DNA of 35,000 nt from Glandiceps talaboti (taxonomy: Eukaryota; Hemichordata; Enteropneusta; Spengelidae). The position numbers were made by a program, and so were the translations under genes. Where the stretch lies: contig NC_135552.1 in assembly GCF_964340395.1 (NCBI RefSeq), positions 10,169,694 to 10,204,693 of the forward strand, written 5' to 3'. The notes under the pieces were generated by a model. That model ran no database searches. It had not been told where the DNA came from and saw nothing but the letters and a program-made list of their open reading frames with translations. The stretch's first letter is position 1, and each line of letters opens with the position of its first letter. Below are positions 13,001 through 25,398 of the stretch, one piece after another.

Positions 13001-13245
13001 ATCCGATTATTACGATTTAATAGATATTTGTATTCGACTGTGTACATTTCAAACACCCTTTCAAGTGTATTGTTAACAATGTAAATCTGACTTAAAAACT
13101 ACATTAACCGTCATTATTATCAAGTCGAGTCTGAAATACTACAAATTGTTGACTTTGTCAAAACAGTTCAAACAGACCACAGAGATAGCTATCGCCTAAA
13201 TTTACGAAATAAATAAATGAACGAACAAATAAATGAATAAATGTA

Positions 13246-13250
13246 TAGAC

Positions 13251-13295
<45 letters not shown>

Positions 13296-13427
13296 GCTAG
13301 GCAGACAGACAAACAGACAGACAGATAGATAGATAGATAGATAGATAGATACACGAGTGTGTGAGTGAGTGAATGAATGGATGAATGAATGAATGAATGA
13401 ATGAATGAATGAATGAATGAATGAATA
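13246..13427. repeat. Compound microsatellite (ACAG)n-(ATAG)n-(GAAT)n
   Basis: ACAG units to about 13322, ATAG units to about 13350, a short break, then GAAT units at 13376-13427. The antisense ORF at 13202-13504 reads through it and is not a gene. Confidence 0.95.
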
Positions 13428-14967
13428 AAAAATGTCTGCAGATCTGAGGTTCCTATTTTTTCTCTGTAGCTGGCCATCTTCGAAATTAAAAAAAAATCTT
13501 TCAACCCCCCCCCCCCCTCATTATTTTTCTGTATTGGTGGTTACATTTCCTGATTATTTGCTTTCTAATCGAACCATCACACTAATTGTCTAAGGCGGTC
13601 TAGTATCACCATTCATTCTCTCTCATAAAGCCGAAACATTGGTTCATTTACTTTACTGTTAAACGTACTGAGACCGTGCTATCGAGTTCCGTCAATTGAA
13701 AAGGAAACTTAATTGGCAATGTTAATATTATCATTAGAATAAGTATTCATCATAATTATTTTTATTATTATTAATTTAATTACATTTTATTGGACAAGGC
13801 TATCAATTTTCATATTCTTTATTAAATGTCGATACTACATTTCGATCAGACCATGTTCTGTAATACATCCAAGCATCTGTTGGTTCTCAGCATATTATTG
13901 GTGTATTTAACATTTTGTCTTGATGAAATCGGTAGAGTTCACCGGGTTAACACGCAATAAGATAGGGAGTATTCTTGTATATATAGTTATATATGTGATA
14001 TCTGGATGAGTTAAGCTTAATTAAGTTTGTCGGATTTACATGCAAATATATAGGGAGTGTTTATGTATTATTAAAGTTGTCTAGACAATTTATTGTTAGG
14101 TTGTAGACGTGTACACCGGATAACAAAATTGTATTTTCTGTAATAGAAGAATGATTTATATTATTTTCGAGTAACCGTAATATGTTTTAATCACCACGTG
14201 AAATCACGAGATCTACTATTGTGATGCAATTTTCAAACTGAATGAATAATTCGAAGACATTATTTTTAGGTACACGCAGAAATTTGTCAGGCATCAGGGT
14301 GGTAATGAAACGGTATTTATATCACGAAAGACAACACTTTATGATGATTTCACACTCACCGCAAGACACAAATCTACATGAATATAAAATGTTGTGACAA
14401 CACTAATTGAGATTTATAGATAAAATACATTGTCCGAAGTTGCACTTTTTGTGATATAAAAATAATTCGATTTCAAAATCGTTCTTGGACGGTTAAAAGA
14501 CATTCAATTTATTTCGGTTGAGTTTCCTCTGTCACTTTGCTGTCAATGTAGATGCAATTAATTTCCTGTTTTGTAGGCGTGTGTTTTGTTGTTAGTGTAG
14601 ACGTAAATACGTGTGTAAATTGTGTGTTTTGGCATCTCTCTCCAACCTCTATGGTTTTGGTCAGTAAATCTTAAAGACGACACGGCTTGGTCTTATGTCA
14701 CAGTTCATAGCAATGTACAAATTTAATTCAGTACAAAGGTTATGCCATTTAACCTTCATTGTGCTCGGTGACATCAGATGAAATTCCGGTGAAAGTAAAC
14801 AGTCTCCCGAGAAACGAAAGGTCACACCTATGCATTTTTTTTACTTCGGATTTCATCGGCTCAAATCGCATTCCGAAAGCCGAACCCTTGGTTATTCATC
14901 TACAAGAATCGTGTTTAGTCACTGAGTCAGTTATACTTACGTTCTGTCACCGTGACAGTCAATTTCA

Positions 14968-14969
<2 letters not shown>

Positions 14970-15007
<38 letters not shown>

Positions 15008-15040
15008 TGTTGTTGTTGTTGTTATTGTTGCTGTTGTTAT
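14970..15040. repeat. (TCG)n grading into (TTG)n
   Basis: About ten TCG triplets followed by TTG/TTA-type triplets. The gradient fits decay of an originally pure TCG repeat by CpG loss. The Arg/Cys-rich ORF across it (14759-15076) is an artefact. Confidence 0.9.
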
Positions 15041-18000
15041 TTCATTTCTTTATCTTTTATTTCAAACCAGCGCTAACAATTGTTGAGGAAAATATATTTC
15101 ATGAGAATATTTGGAGGAACTTCGTACCATATAAATTATGAAATTAACAAAAAATTTGTCAGTATCAATTGTAATCGGAAACTCCAATCAATGGGCAACA
15201 TTAAGCAATGCGTAGAAACGTCAGGCTTACGTTCACATGCCGTCTTTCCAAATGTTTTTTAAAAAACACTAAAGTAAAACTAACATCAAGTGTAAACAAC
15301 TCCCAAGTGTTTGCGTAACTGACAGTTTTATCTATGTAACATTTTCACCTCTCTTTTAAAAATATTTGGATCAAAAGTGCCCTTGAGTGATAATTTCATC
15401 AATGCTTCGTTACCTTGGTTACAGAACGATGAGGGAACTGATAAATTCCTTTTCAACTCGCAATTGTGTGAAAAATATCTGGAACTGGAAATTGTAACAA
15501 AATAATGAAATCGACATTCCCATACAGTTAGTCATTGAAATGAACAGGAAACGACAAAAGAGATAGAAATCTTGCAAATCTATCACCATGGAAACAAACT
15601 TCAATTTGTTTCCGCTCCATGGAATGCATAACTTTTTTTTTACTTAGTCGCCATTTCGTCCACACAGTATGGTACTAGTACAAAGATCGACTGAGATAAT
15701 TACTCGTTTCCATGGCAATCAAAAGAACTGCTTGCGTTATCAATTGTATACTTTGAATGAGATTATAAATTCTATATTTATTGATGATATTTAATATTGA
15801 CAACCAGCTGTGCCGTCGTTATGCGCAACGAAACAATAAAAACCGTATATCATATTGGAAGTGATAATGCGATACCCGTCAAACCCAAGTCATGATATAA
15901 TATTCAATTTTTCATTTATGTGACGGCTCTACCCCCCCCCCCCCTTCTCGTCCATTCGAGCGTTAATTGGACAAATACAACACAAGTATTACATCCTTAT
16001 CACCTTTGTCGCATCAAACCGAAAATTTAAAGCTGCACTAGCGGCAACTGCGATGTTATTTTTCGACCACACAACAATATATCTTTAATTTGCTCAAAAT
16101 GGCTACTATAACAACAAATTGAATGATGTATATTTTGTTCATTTGATGTCAATTTTCGGGTTGAAATCGTGATCACCGTTGGGGGCGCTGATTTTAGGGG
16201 ACAGACCCAAAAATCAATTTGTTTGATTTATTGTACCATGTTCTATATACAGCTACACAAATACGTTTTCCCTTAGGTGATCTAATACTGTACTTATTAT
16301 AATTACGAGTAAGTCATTTTATTCAACAAAACAAGTGTACGTTACCGAGAGCGAATTGCAACCTGATCTTTCCGACTTTCGGCGCACAGGAGTTTGATAC
16401 ATTCTAGAGCCACAGTGCAACGGTTTTGTGAGTGCTGTCCATTCTCGCAAACCATAGCTATTATTTCTTCCAGTAGGGACTGGCTCGTTAAGAACAGGGT
16501 ACCGTAAAACGGTCGTGGTTTGCGACGATGGTGCTGTCAAATAGCGTTCAGTATGCACTGATACCTAAAGGATGCGTAGTGGTCAAGTGATCGAGTTTTG
16601 TATACAATCACAACCATGCAGTGCATAATTTTGTTGTGATGATAATAATTTTTGGTGCAGACCTGAAATGCGTATTCGTAATACACGAATTGTTTTGTGG
16701 ATACAACCGTTCATTTGTTAAAAAGAGGACAAAATGCGGATGTGCTGAAACTGCTTTTTACAAAAAGTGAGAAAATGTGTAATTTTCAAAAGTTTATGGT
16801 GACAAAGCTTAGAAACGTATAGATGTAGTTGCTGTTGCAAAAATATTCTGAAGGAGTTTATCGGTCTTCAGCGAAGGTTTGGTTGCTTTTCGCTAGCGAA
16901 AAAGAAAAGAGTTACATGTAGTCAATGTGGTTTTAACTGGCCTATCAGAACAAGACGCTTGGCAGAAATAAAGAGAACTAATTTATTACTGAAAATTGTA
17001 AATGTGATCGTTCTTTTAATCAGACTTTGACAAGAACTCATAAATGTAGACTATTTTGTAGGGTTTTGATCTAAAATAGATGAAGGAAATGACAAAATTT
17101 TCAAGAAACTCAAGGATTTTTATTCCATGAAAATGCTTGATCTGACTTGACCGAATTCGAACCAAGCTATTTACGTCCAACCTTCACTTGTTGAACGAGG
17201 TCACTCAGGGTTACAGCTATCAAAACACAAACGTTGAATATATGAATCCACAAATTTGCAAAATTGTATTTTGATAAAACCGCGAACAGTCTTATAAATA
17301 TCCAAATCAGTTTTCGTTTCCTGCATAAATTAATCTCTGAAAAAATATTAATTTTATTTATATATAGGATTATACATTTCTCGTTAATTTTTTTTAAAGT
17401 GAAACTAAATCGCCCACTTTAATGGCCTCGAGCATACATGTTACCATGACATGAATGTAATTGAAAATTGAAGTGAGATAGGGCAGGTTGAATTGTACCA
17501 TATGGCGTTCCAATTATTCTTTGACACCATTTGTCAGTAAAGATTTACACAAATTATATCGCTTCTACCTCAAACCAAAATGTACTTAAATTATAAGTCA
17601 CGAACAGAAAAGGTTGGAAATTAATTTCTATGAACCTTGACTTGGTTTCAGTAACTCTATGTGATTACATCATTACACAGGCTATCGGGCTTTAAAGGGT
17701 TCAACAGTGAGAAAAGACAGATTTCTCCAGAAATAGTGATTTTGTTTAATTTGTCAATATTATAGTTTTTATCCAATTTATCCTCGATTGAGGTTCAATA
17801 TTTTACTTTCCGGACATAAATATGAATTCACTTTTTTATATTTTGAATGTATTATTCTTAAGATTGATGATAATATGGGAACGGGAGACAAAATTTAGTT
17901 ACCTAGCAACCAGTCGCCCCTCCCACAGTCTTTTAAATCAGCTAGCAAAATTCTGGGAAAGTGGTTCAGATTTTAGTAAATGATAACATTGTAATTGGCT

Positions 18001-18087
18001 TCTGATAAAAAGCAAAACATATACGAACGTTTTGTGTGTTTGAAAGGACGGGTCCTCTCTTCAATAGTCACTTATATTTGAATAATA

Positions 18088-18899
18088 TTCTGAAATATAC
18101 AACATCTATCGAAGAAGGCAATAAACTGAAATATACAACATCTATCGAAAAAGGCAATAAACTGAAATATACAACATCTATCGAAAAACGGCAATAAACT
18201 GAAATATACAACACTATCGAAAAACGGCAATAAACTGAAATATACAACATCTGTCGAAACGGCAATAAACTGAAATATACATCAATCGAAAACGGCAATA
18301 AACTGAAATATACAACATCTATCGAAACGGCAATAAACTGAAATATACATCAATCGAAAACGGCAATAAACTGAAATATACAACATCTATCGAAACGGCA
18401 ATAAACTGAAATATACAACATCTATCGAAACGGCAATAAACTGAAATATACAACATCTATCGAAACGGCAATAAACTGAAATATACATCAATCGAAAACG
18501 GCAATAAACTGAAATATACATCAATCGAAAACGGCAATAAACTGAAATATACAACATCTATCGAAACGGCAATAAACTGAAATATACATCAATCGAAAAC
18601 GGCAATAAACTGAAATATACAACATCTGTCGAAACGGCAATAAACTGAAATATACAACATCTGTCGAAACGGCAATAAACTGAAATATACAACATCTATC
18701 GAAAACAGTGACAATAAACTGAAATATACACCATCTATCGAAAACGGCAATAAACTGAAATATACAACATCTATCGAAAACGACAATAAACTGAAATATA
18801 CAACATCCATCGAAATCGACATACTAAAATATACAATTACGTCTATCCAAATCGATAATAATTGCACTGAAATATACAACATCCATCGAAATCGACACG
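18088..18899. repeat. Minisatellite array of about 23 copies, 33-36 bp unit
   Basis: Each unit carries CTGAAATATAC, then ATCGAAA and CGGCAATAAA. Two length classes alternate. The long class has ACAACATCTATCGAAACGG between the anchors (about 35 bp unit); the short class has ACATCAATCGAAAACGG (33 bp unit). The short class recurs at least five times in the middle. The last three or four copies are more diverged (CCATCGAAATCGAC), as expected at an array edge. Antisense ORFs at 18068-18298 and 18589-18882 translate the repeat and are not genes. Confidence 0.95.
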
Positions 18900-21800
18900 A
18901 TCAAACCATTTTCTTTGTGACGATCTGTAAAGGGATAACAGAATATTGGCAATTAGATTTACTTTGTACCTTTGTCGACATCGGGCATGTTATTGTATTG
19001 CAGTTGAGTACAGTCTTTTGTCCAGCCATGTAATTGAAATTTATATCAGGGTTTATACAGGAAAGTGTCCTCACTTATCTCAAATTAATATCTTCCGTGT
19101 ACGCAACAATCGAAGCAATTTCCTCCGGTAAAAAAAGAACCTTTTGTCGGAATTTCAATAAGAAAAGAAGAACGGAGTGCGTGCTTTAGGGATAAGTGTA
19201 TTTAGTTCTTTAGTTCTCTCTTTTTAAAAGTAACAATGATGAAAGGCAACAATAAATACAACAACCGTGATTGACATAACTGTGAAATGAGAAAATGTCA
19301 CGTATTTACTTTTTTTGCTGACAAAATTATCTCTTTTCGTTAACAATAAGCTTAAGAACGACTGGACTGTACACTGCTTTTGCGTAAATTTGGTGTTATT
19401 TGAAGAATTGTAATTCCTGATATTGAGAGACTTCAGGGTCGTATTAAATATGGTATTGTTTTGGGGTTAAAATGTCACATAACTAGAAATACATACGACA
19501 AGTACGAGGCGTATATTTGCCATTAAAAGATTTATCGATTCAAGAAGTAGTGTGAACCCTTCCAAATAAAAGCATGTATGAACAAACAAACAAACAAACA
19601 AACAAACACACAAACAAACACACGCATTGTTTTAAGTTAATGAACTGCTTTTCAGGTAGATTTCATTTTAGCTCTTAGTCAAAATTCCGACCTACGTGTT
19701 GGGATTCAAACAAAATGGCCTTATTGCATCGTTTAGCAGCTTACTGATAATCCACTACAGGTTGTTGAACCTGTTGTGCTGATAGCTAGCTACCGAATGA
19801 ACAGAACAGACTTATCATTGTACAATCAACGAACAAACTGTCAAAAAAAGGCGGCGATGGATTTGTACATCTCTACCCTGGCGATGAAACACGTGGCAAT
19901 CGGTAGTCTTTATTCACACCCTCCACCACATAGACATTCAAGGGGTCTCGGTATTACAAGGGTGCTTCATCTGAAATATACACATTTTGATCTTCGAAGT
20001 TTTGTGACTGGAAAAGTAACAGCTGTACGTGTCGCTGGGGTATGACTCACCGTGGTGAATGGAACCACAGTAGTGTCAATGATATAATACATATCTAGGT
20101 TAAATATAACAATATTGCCTTTTGTCACGTTTTTGTTATCAATGACTCCACAAATGAAAATTTATATTATAATATTTTTCACAAAATTTTACAACGAGGA
20201 TAACAATCTGAACAAATATAAAAATAGAATACAATTAATTAATTATAGAATTTGAAAAAAAATAGAAAAAATCTGACCGCTAGTTGAAAAGATTAATGAG
20301 TTCGTGTCATTTCAAAATTTTGTTGACAGGAAGTAGCCTATCAACAAAATCTCAACGACTGTGACCTGCTTAGTGTCTGTTGACCCCAATACATACATTA
20401 CACTGATTATAAATAAATGATAACATGTCCAGTTTTGGTAGAATATCATCTCTATCATAGTCAGGTGAGATATAACTAATCAGTATGCAGACATATTGTG
20501 TAGTATATTTATTTGTTAATGTCATTCTAATTTATTTCATTTTATAGCTCCGCCCCAATACGTAGTTGTGGTGACGTCACCGATGCAACAGTTGTTCTAC
20601 AGCATTGGTTAAATTATGGTGACGGTCATATAGGTGCACCACTATAAAAGAAAACAGAGATCCTACCTCGACATATCCCCAAGACTTACTCTGGCCTTAC
20701 TATCTCAAATGCTATTATTAGTATTAAGGCTAAGATTTAGGCCTCTGTGGCTAACCTGGACATATAGTAGCAATTCATGATGTATCAAAAATCATCAGTA
20801 CTCCAAAGTTACACATTACGTGATGGATAAAGGGGAACTTTTTCTGAGCCTAATTGGGACCAAAGTCTATATTTTGATGGCTCAATCATTTACTTCACCA
20901 TATACTTCATTTATTACCCCCCCCCTCACCCCAACAACAGACAGTCTTGTCAGTAATGATGTTACAAGTTTTAATGTTTCAACATATTCTATTCATTTGA
21001 GTAAGTTTCCTATCACTCAAAAATTAAAATAGTAATAATTAATACGATCTAGATTTTTATAACATTTTATAAATTTTGAAGGTGTAGGAAAACAGTTTTA
21101 AAAAATAAAGGAAAAAAACAGTAAAAAAGCTCCACATTTTGTTTTGCTATGGAGGATTGGTCCTCAACTGTTAATATTTTACAGCCACATCTAAATCTTT
21201 TAAATTCTTTCCACTTCACTGAAGGTAGGAAGACTTCAACGTTATCAAATTCTACATCAAATTACTTTGCATTGAACTCAAATTTTAATCTGTGTTTATA
21301 TTTATGATTTATTTTAATCCTTACGATTTATTTTTAATATTTTTGAACAAATAAACGAGGGACAGATTACTCTGTACCAAATGAGGTCGGGTACACTAAG
21401 GTCAGAGTAATGTAATCGAATCGTGAATATTGCGAATTTAAGCATACCGTATGTTTAACAGCGATGCGACTATGCTTTATTATCACGTGATCCGGATCTG
21501 TTGGTTACAAATAATCTAGGAAAATTACCGCTTTTCGTTTCTGTATACTGTTGGTAACCGTCCATATGTTGCATATGGAGGAAAATGACATTTGCATATT
21601 TACACAGAAACTGATGATGGATATAATATCGGATCATATTTGGTGTATGCATAAGACTATTAATCACTGTCTGTGGCTATATATATATGACTCTTACGTG
21701 TACTACTGATGTAGTATAATTCACTATTACAAATGTATTGAAAGTAAATCTTAGAATTGGGAATGAAACAGGCAATTTTGATCAATGTCGTCATGACCAC

Positions 21801-22818
21801 TAACATTGCTGCCGACTGCATGTACTGTTTTTTTTCCTTCAAAATGTATAATATGAAGAATATAGTGTCGTATTAAATGTAAAATTAATTTTTGTCAAAC
21901 CATATGTTAACTTACAAAATACCAACTGTACCTAAAATGAATTGTTTCAAATGTCACAATTTGTACCTATGATGTTTCTATTATCATATCACCATGACAA
22001 CCTTACATAAAACAATTACAATTTTTTCACGGCACCAGCGTATTTCAGTATCCTTCTGTTCACATTTGATGACATGTGATATTTAAGGCCATGAAATGTA
22101 TTGACTATTGTCTACCAGGTCGACGTATTTACACACACAATACGGTAAATATGGTATATTTCACAATATAATAGCATCGGTATGTAAATTTGTACACGTG
22201 AATTTGCATAACAAAGCATGTATACATTTACACGGAAAATGACAGTACGTTATAATATTTTGAGAGATAAAGTTACTTCTACGAATAAATATGAAATGGC
22301 ATTGGTCCAGCAATATGTAAAGGGAATAAGTTATGAATTAATATATATTTTTAGGTAATGTTAATTTATTCGTCCTTTTGAAATAAGTTTGATTTTGAAC
22401 TAACATTTTGATGATATTTTGCACCTATACATTCGAGGATTATTTCCTTTAGTTCTATTTTTATCTATACATAAGTCAGTCAACATGATTGAAAAATACC
22501 GTTTTTGCTCGTGTTCATGAATGACAATCCAATCGTATTTTATCATTGTAAGCTGAATTGAATTGTTTATTCACCAGATACAGAAAATATTATGTACATA
22601 TCAAAGAAGTTATTCTCAGCTAAATTTCGCTTGACAATGCGTGGCGTGAGAACACATATATTGTAAACCTACATTGTTGTTTCGAAGTTAATACAGTGAA
22701 ATGAAACTAACATATGTCAGATGACAGCTGTCATTCTACTTATCTTTCTCACATTTCATCCATTTGAAAAAAAAAATTTTGCTTATTTATCATTATTTCT
22801 GTTGTATTTTCGCTTCAG
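18900..22818 (+). other. Intron 1, last part
   Basis: Contains an AAAC microsatellite at 19581-19622 and the promoter-like cluster at 20547-20650 with a good donor at 21001. Otherwise it is AT-rich DNA without a recognisable exon. The 89-codon ORF at 19776-20045 has no domain I know. Confidence 0.6.
20547..20650 (+). promoter_or_regulatory. Candidate third promoter: GC box, CRE, TATA
   Basis: GCTCCGCCCC (20547-20556), the palindrome GTGACGTCAC (20571-20580) and TATAAAAG (20643-20650) follow in normal promoter order, predicting a start near 20675. A perfect donor GTAAGT lies at 21001, so a non-coding first exon of about 330 nt could join exon 2. ATGs in it (for example 20823) run out of frame into exon 2, so a product would have to begin inside exon 2 or later and would lack EF-hands. 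Confidence 0.35.
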
Positions 22819-22968
22819 CCAAGAACAAGTATGTGAGTTATATCAGCAACTACATGCATCAGATGTACCTCAACTACTGGCCTTGTTTGAGACGATCATA
22901 CTTGGTGTAACGAAGGACATGAGGTCCCATCAGTCAGAAGTTGCGAGATTAGAGAAATCATTACGAAG
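22819..22968 (+). CDS. RASEF: RASEF-like exon 2: start of coiled coil
   Basis: 150 nt, residues 131-180 of the 1a form, phase 2 in and out. The acceptor is a T-rich tract ending CGCTTCAG; the donor is GTGGGT at 22969. The exon opens QEQVCELYQQLH and continues with LLALFETIILGVTKDM and a charged heptad stretch ending in LEKSLRR. This block is the most family-typical part of the coiled coil. It is the first exon shared by both EF-hand variants. Confidence 0.9.
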
Positions 22969-23295
22969 GTGGGTAGTTCATTTTAGCCGCGTGAGGGCGC
23001 TTGTCAGGTTATCTGCAACAGATCAACGAGTAAAAGTCACCCAGGGAATCGATATTGCTATTGTTGTAATCGTTGCTTATAAAATTATATTCTTGGGTCA
23101 ATTTTATGAAATATTGGTCTTTCGGAGATCGTGCTTTACTAAAGTGTTTTATTTCAACAAGTTTCTCGTTCACACAGTTTAAAGGTGTAATTAGACCATT
23201 TTATAACACATATGTGTTGTGCCACATAAAGTTGTGTTTGATTGTGGCGAAGTCGACGATTTACAAATTAATATTCCATATTATGCCTTTTTCAG
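22969..23295 (+). other. Intron 2 (327 bp)
   Basis: Ordinary AT-rich intron. TGAGGGCG at 22992-22999 is the reverse complement of a motif found in introns 3 and 8. ORFs covering it are read-through from exon 2 or chance frames. Confidence 0.8.
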
Positions 23296-23386
23296 GACAA
23301 ATGATATCCACCAAGATCATCTCAAACAGTTGGAAGATGAAATGGATGCACAGATGCTTCGATTAGAACAAAGAATACGCAAAGAG
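23296..23386 (+). CDS. RASEF: RASEF-like exon 3: coiled coil
   Basis: 91 nt, residues 181-211 (first codon shared with exon 2), entering in phase 2 and leaving in phase 0. Acceptor TTTTTCAG, donor GTTAGT. The translation includes LKQLEDEMDAQMLRLEQRI with regular a/d hydrophobic spacing and many charges, as in a parallel coiled coil. Confidence 0.88.
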
Positions 23387-23838
23387 GTTAGTACATCGCA
23401 CGGCTCTTTCAACTGATACTAGGGAAAAGGGAGGGGAGGGGCGGTCGACTGTCATGGAAAATATAAAGCCAAATAGATTTACAGAGGCAAAAAGAATTAC
23501 ACTTATTCTAGCCAGGATTAATTTCAAATCCAATCTATATGCACCCCCCCCCTTCCCATGTCACAAAATGAAATATGCCAATTGACCTTTGAAATCGACG
23601 TCACGTAAAAGGTAGACTGTGTTGAAAGGGAAGGTAAGAGCGCCCTCAACGGCTAGAGAAGAAAGATCCTGAGACCAAATGCCTGTATTAACATAGTATG
23701 TTTTTTTTAAAAGTAACCATTCTTTTCCCCAAGGTATATTTCCTTTGCTTCAAGCATCACTTTACATGTCATGCTAACAGTTTTCTGAAATATTATGTTT
23801 GTTTACATAATTATTTTATTCTATATTATTAATTCTAG
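23387..23838 (+). other. Intron 3 (452 bp)
   Basis: Contains G-rich and C-rich runs, and CGCCCTCAACGG at 23641-23652, which recurs in intron 8. No exon seen. Confidence 0.8.
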
Positions 23839-23934
23839 GAGAGGGAAAGCTCAGAACTTGACAAATTAGAAATGCGACGACAACTAGAAGGTGAGATCAC
23901 CGAGTTGCAGGCCAACTTAAAACGATTTCACAAG
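23839..23934 (+). CDS. RASEF: RASEF-like exon 4: coiled coil
   Basis: 96 nt, 32 codons, residues 212-243, phase 0 at both ends. Acceptor AATTCTAG, donor GTAAGA. It opens ERESSELDKLEMRRQLEGE and ends LKRFHK, a continuous charged heptad region. Because both ends are phase 0, skipping it would keep the frame. Confidence 0.88.
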
Positions 23935-24403
23935 GTAAGATATTATATGATAGCATTCAGTATTTGAAAATATGTGATATTTCAACAACTACTAATTAAT
24001 GAATACATTTGGTTTATAGAGTAGCATATACTTGTTTGTTCCAAGGCAAATTAAAGATGGACAGACTGTTTTTAAGTTCCTTTTTACATTATACTATAAT
24101 AGGAGAGTGGATTCTGATATATATGTACACACACTCAAATTAAACGTATGAGTGTATGTACGCATAGATAGACAGTGAATTTGTTTTGGATGGATGGATG
24201 GATGGATGGATGGATGGATGGATGGATGGATGGATGGATGGATGGATGGATGGATAAATGGATGGAGGGGTGGGTGGGTGATTGAATGAATGAATGAATG
24301 AATGAATGAATGAATGAATGAATGAATGAATGAATGAATGAATGAATGAATGAATGAATGAATGAATGATAAATAACTCCTGTTCCTGATTTCTGTTTTT
24401 CAG
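23935..24403 (+). other. Intron 4, mostly microsatellite
   Basis: 469 bp, of which about 180 bp is the GGAT/GAAT repeat at 24188-24369, ending only about 35 bp before exon 5. Its length probably varies between alleles. Confidence 0.8.
24188..24369. repeat. Compound microsatellite (GGAT)n-(GAAT)n
   Basis: GGAT units from 24188 to about 24254, a GGGTGGGTG break, then about 21 GAAT units from 24283 to 24369. A GAAT array also occurs at 13376-13427. Confidence 0.97.
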
Positions 24404-24600
24404 ATTGAAAATAGATTTAATAAGGACAATGGTAGAGACGAACTAGTCAATGGTCTTAGGAAGCAATGTGAAACTATGATGCAGGAAAATCGACATTTGA
24501 AGAGTAATCTAACAGAATCCCAGACAAATCTTTTCATACTACAGAGTGAACTAGCCACAAGACAGTCTGAATTCGAAGAACAGCAAGGCGAGATATCAAA
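24404..24600 (+). CDS. RASEF: RASEF-like exon 5: coiled coil
   Basis: 197 nt, residues 244-308 plus two bases, phase 0 in and 2 out. Acceptor TTCTGTTTTTCAG, donor GTAAGT. It reads as a long charged helix: LVNGLRKQCETMMQENRHL, then SQTNLFILQSELATRQSEF, ending in EEQQGEIS. It is the longest coiled-coil exon, and the regular Leu/Met/Ile spacing continues from exon 4. Confidence 0.88.
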
Positions 24601-24806
24601 GTAAGTAAATTTTGGACGTCAGGGGGAACTCTAACCAACATTAACCAACTACACTACACATGTGCATATACAGGGTACAAGTGTACATCAGAAGTGTTCG
24701 TCTTAAGTGTTCGACTTAAGTGTTCCGCTTGCATGTTGCTCGACTCTTTCTAATTCTAACATGTCAGGGTCATTAATATAAGTACTTTTGCTTTTTTTTT
24801 CTTCAG
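24601..24806 (+). other. Intron 5 (206 bp)
   Basis: Short intron with a poly(T) acceptor tract. Nothing else seen. Confidence 0.85.
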
Positions 24807-24875
24807 CGGAAAATCAACCTTGAATGATTATGAACAAGAGCAAGAAAACCTGACAAGGCAGCTACACTTGCTACA
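24807..24875 (+). CDS. RASEF: RASEF-like exon 6: coiled coil
   Basis: 69 nt, phase 2 at both ends, spanning codons 309-332 of the 1a form. Acceptor TTTTTCTTCAG, donor GTAAGT at 24876. It encodes GKSTLNDYEQEQENLTRQL and HLL. The GKST here is not a P-loop: it lacks the upstream glycine pattern and sits in the coiled coil. Confidence 0.87.
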
Positions 24876-25132
24876 GTAAGTTAACAACTACGTTACTCCA
24901 GTAATGCTAGTATAGTATAACGGTGGATTCGGTTTGTTACCAGTTCCAATGACTACCAAATATAGCCAAACAGGCTAAAGATACTAGTAACCTACAGAAG
25001 TTACCTAGCAACCTGGTGTTGCACTTGTCGTTTTCTCGTTTCACTTATGACTCTTCTAAAAAGAAATTACACATTTGAACTCCACACGACATACATGTAT
25101 TATAACCTGTGTGGTTGTAATTTTTTTTACAG
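24876..25132 (+). other. Intron 6 (257 bp)
   Basis: Contains GTTACCTAGCAAC (25000-25012), identical to a motif at 17898-17910 and compatible with an RFX site with a 1-nt spacer. The ORF at 25047-25304 is intron read-through into exon 7. Confidence 0.8.
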
Positions 25133-25208
25133 AGATGCAAATAAAAAACTACAGGACACAAATGATGATCTGAGGGCGGCGCTGGAAGCCAGTAAACAGT
25201 TACACAAA
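25133..25208 (+). CDS. RASEF: RASEF-like exon 7: end of coiled coil
   Basis: 76 nt, codons 332-357, phase 2 in and 0 out. Acceptor is a T-run followed by ACAG; donor GTAAGT. It encodes DANKKLQDTNDDLRAALEA and SKQLHK, the last clear heptads before the linker. Confidence 0.87.
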
Positions 25209-25398
25209 GTAAGTAATATTATAACAACAACATGGGTGGGATGGGGGGGGGGGGTTCATGATACAGATTTTCCTGTCATTTCAGAAAAAAAGAAAAAGAA
25301 ATAAGAACACTATAATACTTTGAATAAATATGATATCGGCAACTCATTTAGTGATTGTGTAATTTAAAATATTCTTACACTTTTATTCTCGTTTTCAG
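25209..25398 (+). other. Intron 7 (190 bp)
   Basis: Short intron with a G-run near 25241-25253 and an A-rich stretch. No other feature. Confidence 0.85.

Larger units (their letters stand above)
10001..18087 (+). other. Intron 1, first part
   Basis: About 8 kb of AT-rich DNA without a supportable exon. It holds poly(A) near 11803-11826, the repeats at 13246-13427, a poly(C) run near 13505, TCG/TTG repeats at 14970-15040, RFX-like half-matched X-boxes near 15409 and 15706, and GTTACCTAGCAAC at 17898-17910. An antisense ORF of 79 codons at 16319-16558 shows no recognisable motif. Confidence 0.6.

Noticed and set aside
16319-16558. Antisense ORF of 79 codons with protein-like composition
   Set aside because: No recognisable motif, no matching acceptor and donor pair in phase with another exon.
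16561-16600. tRNA-like A-box string (GTAGTGGTCAAGTGATCGAG)
   Set aside because: No B-box or cloverleaf could be made downstream.
18068-18882. Antisense ORFs with repeated VVYFSLLPFSID
   Set aside because: They read the 33-36 bp satellite. The frame is held only where unit lengths allow, and no start, domain or splice context supports a gene.
18088-18899. CRISPR-like array
   Set aside because: Units are joined directly with no unique spacers, in an intron of an animal gene.
19776-20045. 89-codon ORF as a possible third coding first exon
   Set aside because: No EF-hand and no donor that would join exon 2 in phase 2.
24807-24818. GKST in exon 6 as a second P-loop
   Set aside because: No GxxxxGKS pattern, and it sits within continuous coiled-coil sequence; the true P-loop is in exon 13.
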